Shown one piece after another: positions 1-9,610 of a DNA stretch of 64,000 nt. Origin of the DNA: Eustoma russellianum (lineage: Eukaryota > Streptophyta > Magnoliopsida > Gentianales > Gentianaceae); assembly GCA_036186865.1 (NCBI GenBank), contig AP025045.1:17721250-17785249 (forward strand). The letters are read 5' to 3'. Below the pieces are notes generated by a model that saw nothing but the letters and a program-made list of their open reading frames with translations, made no database searches and had not been told where the DNA came from. Each line of letters starts with the position of its first letter. Within the stretch, counting starts at the first letter, position 1. A program made the position numbers and the translations under genes.

Positions 1-1609
1 GTGAGATGAGCTTGGGCAGTAGAACGTTCAGTCGTGTAGCTAAAATGCGCGTTTGTATCTTGCTCATGAAGGTAGACAATGCAATAGGCCGAAAATCATT
101 AAAGGTGCGTTGTGATTCACCTTTGGGTATCAACACAATCATCGAATGAGCCATGGCTCGTGGGACTGGAAAGCCTAAAAAATATTCCTGGACTGCTTTA
201 TATACATCCATGCAAATCACCTCCCAACAGGTACGAAAAAACCAGCCATTAAATCCATCCGGACCCGCGGCACTGTGGGGATCCAAACTCCAAACAGCTG
301 ATTTGACCTCATCTAAAGACGGAATTGCTGTGAGCATGAAATTATCATCTGGAGTAATTACCGATGGGATTGATGATAAGAATGTTGTGGGATCATCAAC
401 AGGCTGGGCTGTGAACATTCGAGTGAAGTGCTCTACCGCTGCATTACCAATACTCTCAGACGTATCACAATAACTTCCATCCTCCCTATATATTCCATGT
501 AGTCGCTGTCTCCGATGTTTATCCTTAACAATAGAATGAAAATAACGCGATCCACAGTCACCCTCCTTTAACCACTTTACACGAGCTTTCTGCTTCCAAT
601 ACTCCATTTCGATATTTGTTGCATGGCGTAGTTCTGATTGTGCTTCAAAATATGCCATGCGATTAGATTCAGTAGGATCTTGGTCAAACATAATCTCAGT
701 TGAGCGTGCTTGATGTTCTGCTTTTTCCACCATATGAAAGACATTACCAAAAACCTCTCGATTCCATTTGCTTACGTCCTTCTTGAAAGCTCGCAATTTT
801 GCACACAAACCCCGCATGCCACCCACCGTAGGATATGATAACCAGGTGGTTTTGGCGAAAACCAGGAAATCTGGATGTGATGTCCATGCTGTCAAAAATC
901 TAAACTGCTTTGGTCCATGGTACAATTCATTTGAACATTGTAGCAATAGTGGACAATGATCCGAAGTTGTCCGGCTAAGATGATTTAATTTCAGCATTGG
1001 GAAAACATTATAAAATTCCTCATTACAGAATACCCAATCCAATCTTCTCCATACGCGTCCTAGACCACGTCCCCCTTGCCATGTGTATCGAGTTCCAACA
1101 TGAGGCACCAACTGCAAATCAGTATATTGGACTGTGTCATTGAAATCCCGAAGGTTCGAAAGAGAAGGACGCGAAGACCCTTTGTGATCCAAAGGGGACA
1201 AGAATGTGTTAAAATCTCCCGCAATAACCCATGGCTCACGGCTCTCATCATAGCAACATCTTATATCTCGCCATAGAACTTGCCTGCTTTGTACTGTATG
1301 TCGGGCATAAACACAAGAAATAATTACTACTTGCTGCGTGTGTAACCGAAAACGAAAGTGTGCAACTTGTTCCAACAAACGAACATCAAGAAGGTGCATA
1401 TAAGAATCTTTCCACAAACACCATGCACGTCCTTCGCAGACGCTTTGTGATGTAGTAAAACCCAAGTTTATTTGCGCTCTAGACAAACGTGATTCAGGTT
1501 GCTGAGGCTCCATTATAAAAAGAAAGTGAATATTATTCTGACTAAGTAACAATCGCAAGCGAGGCATTGATGTGCGTAAACCTCGCAAATTCCACGTTAG
1601 CGTATTCAT
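1..1609 (-). CDS. LINE-A ORF2 (endonuclease + start of reverse transcriptase), open to the window edge
   Basis: I translated the minus strand from the ATG at 1609-1607 to base 1 and met no stop: about 536 codons, running off the left edge. The N-terminus has the L1-type AP endonuclease signature (WNLRGL, then MEP for the catalytic Glu, GDFNTF around residue 140, TSDHCPLL around residue 215). A linker containing WLKEGD follows, then the start of the RT domain (SAAGPDGFNG, FRPIAL). In L1 elements this protein nicks the target and primes reverse transcription there. The start codon overlaps the ORF1 stop as ATGA. The protein is clearly related to LINE-B at 45399-49234 but a different subfamily copy, and unlike LINE-B it shows no lesion. 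The RT catalytic YADD region and RNase H tail would lie outside the window. Confidence 0.9.
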   Translation of the reverse strand, partial: MNTLTWNLRGLRTSMPRLRLLLSQNNIHFLFIMEPQQPESRLSRAQINLGFTTSQSVCEGRAWCLWKDSYMHLLDVRLLEQVAHFRFRLHTQQVVIISCVYARHTVQSRQVLWRDIRCCYDESREPWVIAGDFNTFLSPLDHKGSSRPSLSNLRDFNDTVQYTDLQLVPHVGTRYTWQGGRGLGRVWRRLDWVFCNEEFYNVFPMLKLNHLSRTTSDHCPLLLQCSNELYHGPKQFRFLTAWTSHPDFLVFAKTTWLSYPTVGGMRGLCAKLRAFKKDVSKWNREVFGNVFHMVEKAEHQARSTEIMFDQDPTESNRMAYFEAQSELRHATNIEMEYWKQKARVKWLKEGDCGSRYFHSIVKDKHRRQRLHGIYREDGSYCDTSESIGNAAVEHFTRMFTAQPVDDPTTFLSSIPSVITPDDNFMLTAIPSLDEVKSAVWSLDPHSAAGPDGFNGWFFRTCWEVICMDVYKAVQEYFLGFPVPRAMAHSMIVLIPKGESQRTFNDFRPIALSTFMSKIQTRILATRLNVLLPKLIS

Positions 1610-2078
1610 TGGGACAACTGAGAAGTAGAGCTTGAAGAACGAACAGCACTGCGAGTAAGGACTTGGCGGGGGGGTCTAGGGATTTGCGAATGTAACCTGC
1701 GATGACGCTTACGTATACATGGAATAAAACCGTCAGCATCTGGTTCAAGAGTAGGATTAGCGAGTCGATGCAACAGCTCTGCATCTGAAGAACCCTCTTT
1801 TACAGATGGCATACGAACGGATAATACATCAGAAGTTTGTCTATAATCTTCTTGAACAACAGCAGCCGACATAACTGGACGAGGCAATTCCATAAGGTCA
1901 GATTCTGATGAGGTATGCCGAATGTCTGGATCCAACGGAGATGTAGGACAACCTAGGTGATTATCATCTTGTGATCTGTTCAAAGCTGCTGGAACCTGCG
2001 AAGGGGGTTCGACCATAGTCATAGCCGGAGTATCTGTGGCAGTAGGTTCCTCCAGTGGGGCCGGGTCATTGTCCACTT
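1606..2078 (-). CDS. LINE-A ORF1 C-terminal part (gag-like), 5'-truncated
   Basis: A minus-strand frame of about 156 residues ends with the TGA at 1608-1606. It is rich in Pro, Ser, Thr and acidic residues and ends in a basic stretch (residues ~120-130, RKRHRRLHS) and LTRSA...SQLSQ. LINE-B ORF1 (44942-45402) ends the same way (FIPVVPRRKRR, LTRSASH, STLSQ), which identifies it as the C-terminal tail of a plant L1 ORF1. The RNA-binding core and zinc knuckle usual in plant L1 ORF1 are missing because the copy is cut at about 2078, next to a TA microsatellite. The ATG at 2076 is therefore probably internal, not the native start. Confidence 0.75.
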
Positions 2079-2740
2079 GCTGTTGTCATATATATATATA
2101 TGGATTTTATTGATGCTGGTCTTGCTTATATGTGTGCGTCTTTTTTTTTGAGATCCCAAAGGTTATGTAAATCTGTGAAAATTTTGAGATATGGTCATCA
2201 CATGTACATAACGTTGAAAGTAAGAACAATGTGCTAAATAAACATACATATTAACGATCGCTTCTCAAGAACAAGGGTGAATAATTAGTACTAGAATTCA
2301 GACATGCTGCTAGAAAAATCTTTTCACCAATACCTTAGTTCCTTAGGCAGCTAAAAATTTACACAATAGTTGGAGGAGCTCCATCATTAGGCTTCCTTGA
2401 CCTCCGCTCGTTCCACTGCAGCCATACCCACCTTAAGAACAACATACCTTCAATTGCATACGCCTGCCAAACGACAAGGGGTTGAGTTTCGGGGACTTGA
2501 GTCCCCTCAGCATTCACGGAACCCAGTTCACGGCGAGGGTAAGAAACGACTCTGGACGTCTAGCCTCACCACCCCTGCAACCACGTGTCATGCGGTGGAG
2601 AGAAGGGTGTGGGAATTGTGGTGAGGTGATTCAAACCCCTTTTGTAGGCTACTTTTTAAAGTTATGTGTGTGCGTCTATATATACATACATACATATATA
2701 TGTATGTATATATATGTGTGTATATACTGATACAGGCAGC
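2079..2740. other. No gene seen; TA repeat and unclassified sequence
   Basis: A TA run (2088-2100) abuts the truncated end of LINE-A. A GC-richer stretch (about 2390-2650) contains short open frames on the + strand, but none resembles a protein I know. A degenerate (TA/CA/TG)n tract at about 2660-2730 leads into the next LINE fragment. Confidence 0.5.
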
Positions 2741-3385
2741 TCGGGTATTTATTCTTCTTCTGCTCTCTGCTGTTATCTTTGCAATGTGTTGTGTGCTATA
2801 TCCTTGCTTGGCTATTTTTGTTGGTGGTTGACTGTATCAGTGGATATAGGCAACAAGGGTACTAATCTCTCGTGCATCATTTGTTCTCCTGGGCATTATC
2901 TGTTTTTCACGTTTATTCACGGAAATGTTTGGTTATTTTGCATGGCTTACTGCTTACTACTATGCGCATCATCTGAGGGATCATGTTTCACATGCGGATT
3001 TTTTATGATGGAGGGTTACGACTATCGACTTTTACTGTCTTGCCAAGTTGTCCATCATCTACCTACTGGCGATTGTCTCATTATTTTGTTTACCATGTAT
3101 CTATCAAATTCAGGATTATTCATGCGCTACATATTTCAACCCTATAAATATGTACGATTTTTTCTCTTACCAAAGTTTTCTCCACAAAGGTGGTTTTCCT
3201 AGTTTTAATCCGGCCTATCATATATGGTTGAATGTGCCATTTCCATTAGCTTCTTTTGCCTTACCTTGGTCACTTGAGATAGCCTTGGATGTCTTTGTTT
3301 TCGCAATCTTCAGCTACAGTTATTGTATACTGGCTTCCCTCTGCCATAAATGAGAAAATCTGAATAAAATTAAATCCTTTCGCAA
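2741..3385 (+). mobile_element. L1-type LINE 3' fragment (3' UTR and tail)
   Basis: The stretch about 3110-3385 aligns by eye with the 3' UTR of LINE-B (about 49730-49975). Shared blocks include AAATATGTACG followed by a T-rich run, TCCACAA(A/G)GGTGGTTTT, CATATCATATA-type sequence, and a terminal CC(G/T)CC(A/T)... block before A-rich DNA. The fragment ends in CAAAAAAACACACAC. I take the start from the end of the upstream microsatellite; the 5' half (2741-3100) is only weakly matched. Open frames here are chance reading of UTR. Confidence 0.6.
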
Positions 3386-3429
3386 AAAAACACACACACA
3401 TACATATACATACACATATACATATATCT

Positions 3430-3463
<34 letters not shown>

Positions 3464-3475
3464 TAATTTATTTAC
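3386..3475. repeat. (CA)n/(TA)n microsatellite
   Basis: Alternating CA, CATA and TA runs directly follow the A-rich tail of the LINE fragment. Confidence 0.9.
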
Positions 3476-3542
3476 TTATATGGTATTCCTCCGCCATGAG
3501 TGAGGGTTTTAAATAAAATGTGGGGGCGTGACCTCCTTTCAT

Positions 3543-3546
<4 letters not shown>
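3476..3546 (+). mobile_element. L1-type LINE 3' tail, short fragment
   Basis: About 70 bases match the last bases of LINE-B (TATGGT(A/T)TTCCTCCGCCA followed by GTGAGG..T and ATAAAAT). They lead directly into a pure TA run. This is a severely 5'-truncated insertion or a duplicated tail of the same LINE family. Confidence 0.65.
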
Positions 3547-3600
<54 letters not shown>

Positions 3601-3630
3601 AAGCATACACACATATATATATACATACAC
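3547..3630. repeat. (TA)n microsatellite
   Basis: A nearly pure TA run at 3547-3597, then CA/TA mixed repeats. It sits between the LINE tail and the RTE 3' end. Confidence 0.95.
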
Positions 3631-4060
3631 ACATATACATAGAATTTATTAATGCTACCCTCGCTTATATATAAGTTTGAACATGACGAAGAACAAGACG
3701 CAAAGACTACAACAACAACAATCATACCCAGTATATGCCAACGACAGCACAAGCTATCGCTAGGGTCTGGGGAGGGTGAGAGACAGACAAACAATACCCT
3801 CATCCTAAGGGATAGAGAGTTTGCTTCTAGTGAGACCTCCGGCTCTGTATGTACCTACACAGATATCATAATAATAGAAATATGTACTAGTGAAAATATT
3901 TTATTAAACATATACAAAAGTCTTCCGATATTAAAATAGTCATAATAGTGAACATGCACAAATAGTTGAAAGAAAAAGACCGAAACTAAACTATGCAAAG
4001 TCAAACAAATGTGTAAATACTATCTAATCCTCTAAGTATGCTCTAAGGTGCCCTATATCA

Positions 4061-4540
4061 TGTCTACCCCTCCTTAACCAAAATCATCTGCCTCCATGAA
4101 CTCCTATCCTGGACCATGTCCTCAGAGAGGTGCAACTCTAGTAAGTCATGCCTAATTTGCTCATCCCACGTCAGTTTGGGTCTGCCTTTACTCCTCTTCC
4201 CTTCTACAGTAAGGCTTTCAATTGCTCTGACAGATGCTGTTGTCGGTCTCCTCTTGACATGCCCCAACCATCTTAGTCTTCCCTCTCTTATCTTATCTGT
4301 TACTCTGGTCACCCCTAACCTTTCTCTGTATACCTCATTTCTTATCATGTCTATCCTTATATGTCCACACATCCATCTCACCATCCTCATCTCTGCCACT
4401 TCCATCTTCGGTGACTGTGTCCTCTTGATGGTCCATCAGTCTGTTCCATATAATATTGCCGGTCGCACTGCCACCCTATAAAATTTTTCCTTTAATTTAA
4501 TTGGAAAATTTTTATCACACAGTACTCCTGAGGCCGCCCT
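4061..4540 (-). pseudogene. RTE reverse transcriptase C-terminus
   Basis: The minus frame carries the plant RTE C-terminal signature: VLCDK, KLKEKFYR, AVRPAILYG, then MRMVRWMCGH, RNEVYRERLGV, REGRLRWLGHVKRR and SKGRPKLTW. This region follows the RT thumb and is very conserved among plant RTE elements. The frame joins in sense to 7205 once the solo LTR between them is removed: the codons for AGWCRWR lie on the far side of the insertion. It ends with a stop near 4064. Confidence 0.9.
4536..4540. repeat. Target site duplication GCCCT (left)
   Basis: GCCCT at 4536-4540 is repeated at 7200-7204, on either side of the TG...CA element. Confidence 0.9.
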
Positions 4541-5219
4541 TGTAGCGCCCCGACCCGGACAGCAGAATTCAAACCGGTACACCCGTCGTAGCTTACTATG
4601 AAGACTACAAGACGTCTCATCTCTCGAACATACATCATCAATGACGTAAGAGAGTTAAGTGCAGAAACATATCTCGTGAATTTAAACCATCAATGCAGTA
4701 CATCAAACGACAATGTGAATATCAAAAACTGTATATGGTCGCAGCCATCTAAACCTCAAATGAACTAAGAAACAGCAATAACAGAATCCGTCTAATCAAA
4801 TTCCCCTCAACATGGTTTAGGCATCCTATTCCGCCCACTCGCCGTCATCCTCAATAAAGATCATGTCGCAACTAGGCTCATCTGCAATGACAAGAGTAGT
4901 ACCCTTAGCGAAAAACGCTAGCAAGTAACCCGCTTATAAGACATACGGGATCAACACAAGGCAAGACATGAGTAATATATATTCCAAGGGATTTGTGGGG
5001 CACATGTCTTGTAAAGCTTCCTAATAGATAAACGAATCACGTAATAGCAAGTACACCAAATTGAACACAATTAACAAATCAATAACAAGCAAATACCACG
5101 CACATCCATACCACAACGACTCTCGTGATGCATGTCAAAATATGCACTACCCTACACAATCACAAATGCATGAGCCATTTCTTTTCAAAACAGTGCAATG
5201 CATGTCACAATGTCCGGTC

Positions 5220-5520
5220 TCGTAACTCGTAACCCTGTAACGCACCCCGGCTTATATTTCCATCCCGATTAACGTTACAGGCTCGTTATGCTCTGTGATG
5301 CACCTCAGCTTATATTTCCATCCCGATTAACATCACAGACTCGTAATACTCTGCAATGCACCTCGGCTTATATTTCCATCCCGATTAACATTGCAGAGGA
5401 CTTTATACCCTGTAACGCACCCCGGCTTATATTTCCATCCCGGTTAACGTTACAGTCTTTTGTGCCCTGCAATGCACCCCAGCTTATATTTCCATCCCGG
5501 TTAACATTGTAGGTCACCTT
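5220..5520 (+). repeat. Array of five ~57-bp hairpin units with covarying stems
   Basis: Five units each have an 8-10 bp stem enclosing a conserved ~30-nt loop (CACCCCGGCTTATATTTCC-type). Stem arms lie at 5235-5242/5273-5280, 5292-5300/5331-5339, 5349-5358/5389-5398, 5410-5417/5448-5455 and 5467-5474/5505-5512. Arms are CTGTAACG/CGTTACAG, TCTGTGATG/CATCACAGA, CTCTGCAATG/CATTGCAGAG, CTGTAACG/CGTTACAG and CTGCAATG/CATTGTAG. The last pair has one G-T wobble. Differences between units are compensated on the other arm. Open frames across the array are an effect of the periodicity. Confidence 0.9.
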
Positions 5521-5989
5521 CGCAAATCTGTGCCGAAGCACATCTCTTTTTCAAATCAATATGCAAATGCACGTGCTATGATGCAAGACTCCTCGTTTCA
5601 ATCACATTTCTCGTTCACGTATGTAGTTCATATTCACATACGCAAGTAAGAGCAACACACAAGATTTCCCTAACTTACACATCAAAGCTTAGGCTTCAAC
5701 TAGATTGTCAACACTTAACCTTGATTCCAAAAGTCACAAACTAATGCGAGTACCCCTATCTTCCTTTCATGGAACTCTATAACACCTCGTACGTTCATTT
5801 CCTAATCCTCCTAGGTCATCCTCATTGAAATCCGATTCGAAAACCCTTTGAAGTCACCAAGTTGATTCATCATCCTAAATCATGTTCCCAAGACTTAGAC
5901 TACCTTTAATCAGGTCCTAAGAAGTCTCTAAGGTCACCCAAAGATTCCCCTAGCTTCCCTCTTTCTTCCCTTATTTTTCCACAAAACTG

Positions 5990-6345
5990 ATGGACATCAT
6001 ACCCTCACATTGATCGATCGAAGTACTTCATCCCCTCACATCGATCGATCGATGTCCATCAGAAGACATCATACCCTCTCATCGATCGATCGAAGTACTT
6101 CATCCCCTCACATCGATCGATCGATGTCCATCAGAAGACATCATACCCTCTCATCGATCGATCGAAGTACTTCATCCCCTCACATCGATCGATCGATGTC
6201 CATCAGAAGACATCATACCCTCTCATCGATCGATCAAAGTACTTCATCCCCTCACATCGATCGATAGATGTCCATCAGAGGACATCATACCCTCACATCG
6301 ATCGATCGAAGTACTTCATCCCCTCACATCGATCGATCGATGTCT
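5990..6345 (+). repeat. 72-bp tandem array, about five copies, built of palindromes
   Basis: GAAGTACTTC or a one-base variant recurs at 6020, 6092, 6164, 6236 and 6308, exactly 72 bases apart. Each unit also holds two ATCGATCGAT-type palindromes and a GATGTC...GACATC inverted pair. Because 72 is divisible by three, a 24-residue peptide repeat appears in one frame. I regard that as non-coding. Confidence 0.95.
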
Positions 6346-7199
6346 ACTATTCCAAAAAAGAAATTCTGCGATTTTTGCAGAAACTGCAGAACCATAACTC
6401 CAATTGGTCCCAAACTTCATCCCAATCAATCCAAGCCTAATCCCTGCTATAATCTCATGCTTAAACTGCAGATTCAAACGTTATGCACATACTAAACAAT
6501 GATTCAAGCCTAGTACGCAATCACTCCGACTTGATCAATCCAAAAATCTCATCTTTTTCCCCCCAACCCCATGCAACAAGGAAATCACAACAAGAAGGGA
6601 TTCAAGGGGTAGGGATTCGCAGGATCTCAATTAATCCACAACAATAACGAAGGATTTTCATATACAATGGCCAAATCTCTAAACCCATACACATAAAGCG
6701 TACACATAGATTCACATAAAGAAACTACTGCATGGTGATCCAATTTGATAATAAAATAGGCCGTTTTCATTTCACAAATCGTAGGAACTTATAAGAAAGT
6801 TACTTGCCTTTGATTACTTGGAGAAGAAACGAAGAACGGATTGAAAATCTTGAAGCTTTCTTCCCTAGGGTTGCAAAGGAGAAGGAATCGCCTAAGAGGA
6901 GGGGCTGCGTCGCTTTCTGTGAATGGGGGAAGGAGAAACTGACGTTGTCAGTTTAATAGGAATTTAGGGTAAGATTTGATGTTTCTAAATTATATCTTTT
7001 ATCTTATTTATCTTAAAGGATAAACCTTAATTATTTAATTCTAAAATTAAATACAATTTTATTATAATATTTAATCCCCTCATTAATTTCTAATTAATCC
7101 TCATACTTAATTCCTAATTTATTACCGTTGACCGTCATTAATCTCCTTTAATTCCTTCTTTGTCTTTTAATTACCCTACGGATGGTGCGGGGCGTAACA

Positions 7200-7204
7200 G
7201 CCCT
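7200..7204. repeat. Target site duplication GCCCT (right)
   Basis: Partner of 4536-4540. Confidence 0.9.
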
Positions 7205-7683
7205 CCACCTACACCAACCTACCTAAACTCGGTGTACTACGTCACTCTCTATGTCCCCATCTTTCTGTACAAAGGATCTTAGGTACTTGAACTTACTTAT
7301 CTTTGAGACCACTTGACCCTCAATGGTGAGTTGGCTATTCTCATCGTCGGCTGCACCGTTGAAGTCACAGTGCAGATACTCAGTCTGGGAACAGCTAATC
7401 CTTGGTCCTTTTCTCTCTAAAGCACCTCCCAACTCCTCTAGTCTCATACTCAGGTTATGTCTACTTTCAGCGACTAATACAATATCGTCAGCAAAAAACA
7501 TACACCATGGGACTGTCTCTTGGATCGACTTTGACAACTCATCTAGGACAACTGCAAAAAGGAATGGGCTCAAAGCAGTCCCTTGATGGAAGCCTACCTC
7601 CACCGGAAAGAAGTTTGCATTTCCTACAGGCGTATAAATGGTTGTTTTCGTCATAATATACATATATCTAATTATGTCTATAT
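7205..7683 (-). pseudogene. RTE reverse transcriptase, catalytic part
   Basis: The minus frame reads KYIDIIRYMY, GFHQGTALSPFLFAVVLDEL, then FADDIVLVAES with the RT catalytic Asp pair, and KFKYLRSFVQKDGDIESDV. This order is the RTE RT palm and thumb. The usual glycine-rich V(G)xHQGSALSP motif appears as VGFHQGTALSP. A stop follows HRV near 7223. The region joins to 9007 across the 1,313-bp solo LTR, where KGVPMK in the parent protein is continued by YIDII. Confidence 0.9.
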
Positions 7684-7688
7684 ACTTC
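7684..7688. repeat. Target site duplication ACTTC (left)
   Basis: ACTTC at 7684-7688 is repeated at 9002-9006. Confidence 0.88.
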
Positions 7689-9001
7689 TGATACGATCTT
7701 GGATCGTATGGAATTAATGATCGCTTCTTTCAACTCCAAAAGACACCTTTGATCAACCTTTGCGTGGAACAATGACGCAAACACCACCTTCTTGGACAAG
7801 AGATGTCAACAACGTCTACGTCGAGCAATTCGAATCTTCAAATCCAACATGTCGTTCTGTATCCTTGGATTATGATTCACCAACTAGGTTTGTTCAAAAC
7901 TTGATTGGATCTAGCCTTGATTTTTAATTTGTGAAAACTAAAGGAAAAACACACCAAAATAAGGCAACACATGGCTGGACAAAATGATGGAATTCTGAAA
8001 TTGAAATTTTGAGAAAAACTGCCTTCGCTTGCTGCATTTCCTACCTTATGTAAGGTTATATTTTGGCTATTCCTAAAAGATAAATAATAAATCAAAGTCC
8101 TCACATTACTACCTATCAATTTAAATCAAATCTACATAAAGGATAAGTCAAAGCTAATCTAGGAAGATTACATGATCCAAATCCCTAAAATCTTGTCCTG
8201 AAATACACCCTATCGGTTGTTGACTTCTACCCGCTTCTAGATGCCGAATTAGGGTTTTCTCTCTTTAGCAAAGTCGTAGCTCATGAAATGTCTTTGAATT
8301 TGTTTTTTTGAATCACCTCATTTGGATTTTGCTTCAAAGCAATACAACCTTCCAAAGATCAGGTATCCATTCAGTGGGCTTCAGTACATTCCATTCTGGA
8401 CTCCGATCTTCCATCTGATTTCGGTCCACCTTGTAGTCCGAATTAGGAACAGTACAAAGCATACAAATTGTCCCAAATTGAGTTATCTAACACCTCCAAG
8501 TAGATTGAATCCATTTGAGCCAGTACCTCGATCTGTGCATTCAAAATACCAAACAGTGTCTAGCTACCTTCCTGAAAAATAGAGATCCTCCAAGCCACTT
8601 TTCTTATTTAGCCTTGTCACCCTAGAAAACACTCAAAAAGGGCCATTAGCACTATAAACACATATTAATAGACTCTATAAAATATTCTAGACCAAAAAAA
8701 AGACAACGCAAGCAACTAGACTCGATATTACGACGACAACGTATGAAATGACCATCCTGCCCTCCCACCAACCCTTACATCTTAAAATATGCATTGAAAC
8801 ACTTGGAAAATCAGATCATAACCTCAATAAACATAGAAACATCATGAATCTACATTCCTTGGCTCATCTTGTACATGTTTGAACAAGAAGCTCTTTAGTT
8901 TACATCTTCTATTTGTGCAATAGCTTTTTGTTTGTGGAGTTTGTATGTTCAAGGCTCTTGTTTGTGAAGTTTGTATGTTTAGTGCTCCTTAAATTGCATC
9001 A
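7689..9001. mobile_element. Solo LTR, 1,313 bp, TG...CA, 5-bp duplication
   Basis: The insertion begins TGATACGATC and ends AATTGCATCA, with ACTTC on both sides, and interrupts the RTE RT frame. It holds no pol or gag coding sequence. Directly inside the left end is an 8-bp stem-loop, ATACGATC-TTG-GATCGTAT. Near the right end TTTGTG(G/A)AGTTTGTATGTT is repeated twice. The size and TG...CA termini fit a copia or gypsy solo LTR. Orientation and family cannot be fixed without a coding copy. Confidence 0.8.
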
Positions 9002-9006
9002 ACTTC
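9002..9006. repeat. Target site duplication ACTTC (right)
   Basis: Partner of 7684-7688. Confidence 0.88.
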
Positions 9007-9610
9007 ATAGGAACCCCTCTTGCATCCAGACTATCTTATGTCAGTCCGTGTGGCACACAATCATATGTTTTTTCAAGATCGATGAAAACCATATGTAGAT
9101 CGCGCTTCTTCTTCCTATACTTCTCCATCAGTCTCCTTAAAATGTGTATTGCTTCCATAAATGACCCTCCTGGTGTAAAACCAAATTGGTTTACCGTAAC
9201 TTAAGTTTCTTCCCTAATTCTAGTGTCGATTACTCTATCCTATAACTTCATAGTATGACTTAGCATTTTAATCTCCCTATAATTCCCACAATACTGTTTG
9301 TCTCCTTTTTTCTTATATAGAGAGACCACTACGCTCCTTCTCCACTCATCTGGCATTTTTCCTGTTTTGAAAATATGGTTGAACAGAGTAGTTAGCCATT
9401 GAACCCCTTCCTCTCACAAACACCTCAACGCCTCAATGGGTATGTTACCCAAACCAGCTACCTTAGCTCTTCCCATCTTCTTAAGTGTTATATTCACCTC
9501 TCCTTGTGTGATGTTACGACAATCGCATGTATTATGTTGTCGTTTTTGGATAGTGATGCTTTCTGTTTCTTCATGGTCAACACTTACGCTGTTAAAAAGG
9601 TTATGAAAGT
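9007..9610 (-). pseudogene. RTE reverse transcriptase, N-terminal part
   Basis: From 9610 downward the minus strand reads HNLFNS, then [86 protein letters not shown] and [16 protein letters not shown]. These are the fingers and first palm motifs of an RTE RT; the FIDLEKTYD stretch contains the first catalytic Asp. Stops lie after RCL, KL, REET and GLT. It continues upstream into 17857 once copia D is removed. Confidence 0.88.
9606..9610. repeat. Target site duplication AAAGT (left of copia D)
   Basis: AAAGT directly precedes the 5' LTR and is repeated at 17857-17861. Confidence 0.92.

Larger units (their letters stand above)
4541..7199 (+). mobile_element. Solo LTR, 2,659 bp, TG...CA, 5-bp duplication
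   Basis: The element begins TGTAGCGCCCCG and ends CGGGGCGTAACA, giving short imperfect inverted termini that start TG and end CA, and is flanked by GCCCT duplications. It interrupts the RTE frame cleanly. No gag, pol or primer site follows, so it is a solo LTR, the usual product of recombination between the two LTRs of one element. The family is probably Ty3/gypsy judging by the terminal type and size, but no coding part is present to prove it. A diverged minus-strand relative lies at 28869-30885. Internally it holds a hairpin array (5235-5512) and a 72-bp array (about 5990-6345). The strand is given as LTR sense assuming the GCGCCCCG end is the 5' end. Confidence 0.85.

Noticed and set aside
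153..473. + strand frame near the left edge
   Set aside because: Shadow of the LINE-A ORF2, which is open on the minus strand and has endonuclease and RT motifs.
2397..3353. Several + strand frames of 60-180 residues, some hydrophobic
   Set aside because: They overlap LINE 3' UTR and microsatellite. No start context, domain or conserved motif. Hydrophobicity follows T-richness.
5288..5512. Small open frame over the hairpin array
   Set aside because: Periodic low-information peptide caused by the tandem DNA units; the paired stems explain the conservation better.
5990..6345. Possible CRISPR-like array
   Set aside because: The units are contiguous tandem repeats with no unique spacers, in a plant LTR.
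6010..6495. Repeat peptide (24-residue period) open frames in the 72-bp array
   Set aside because: The frame stays open only because the DNA unit length is divisible by three and the unit lacks stops. It lies inside an LTR and resembles no protein.
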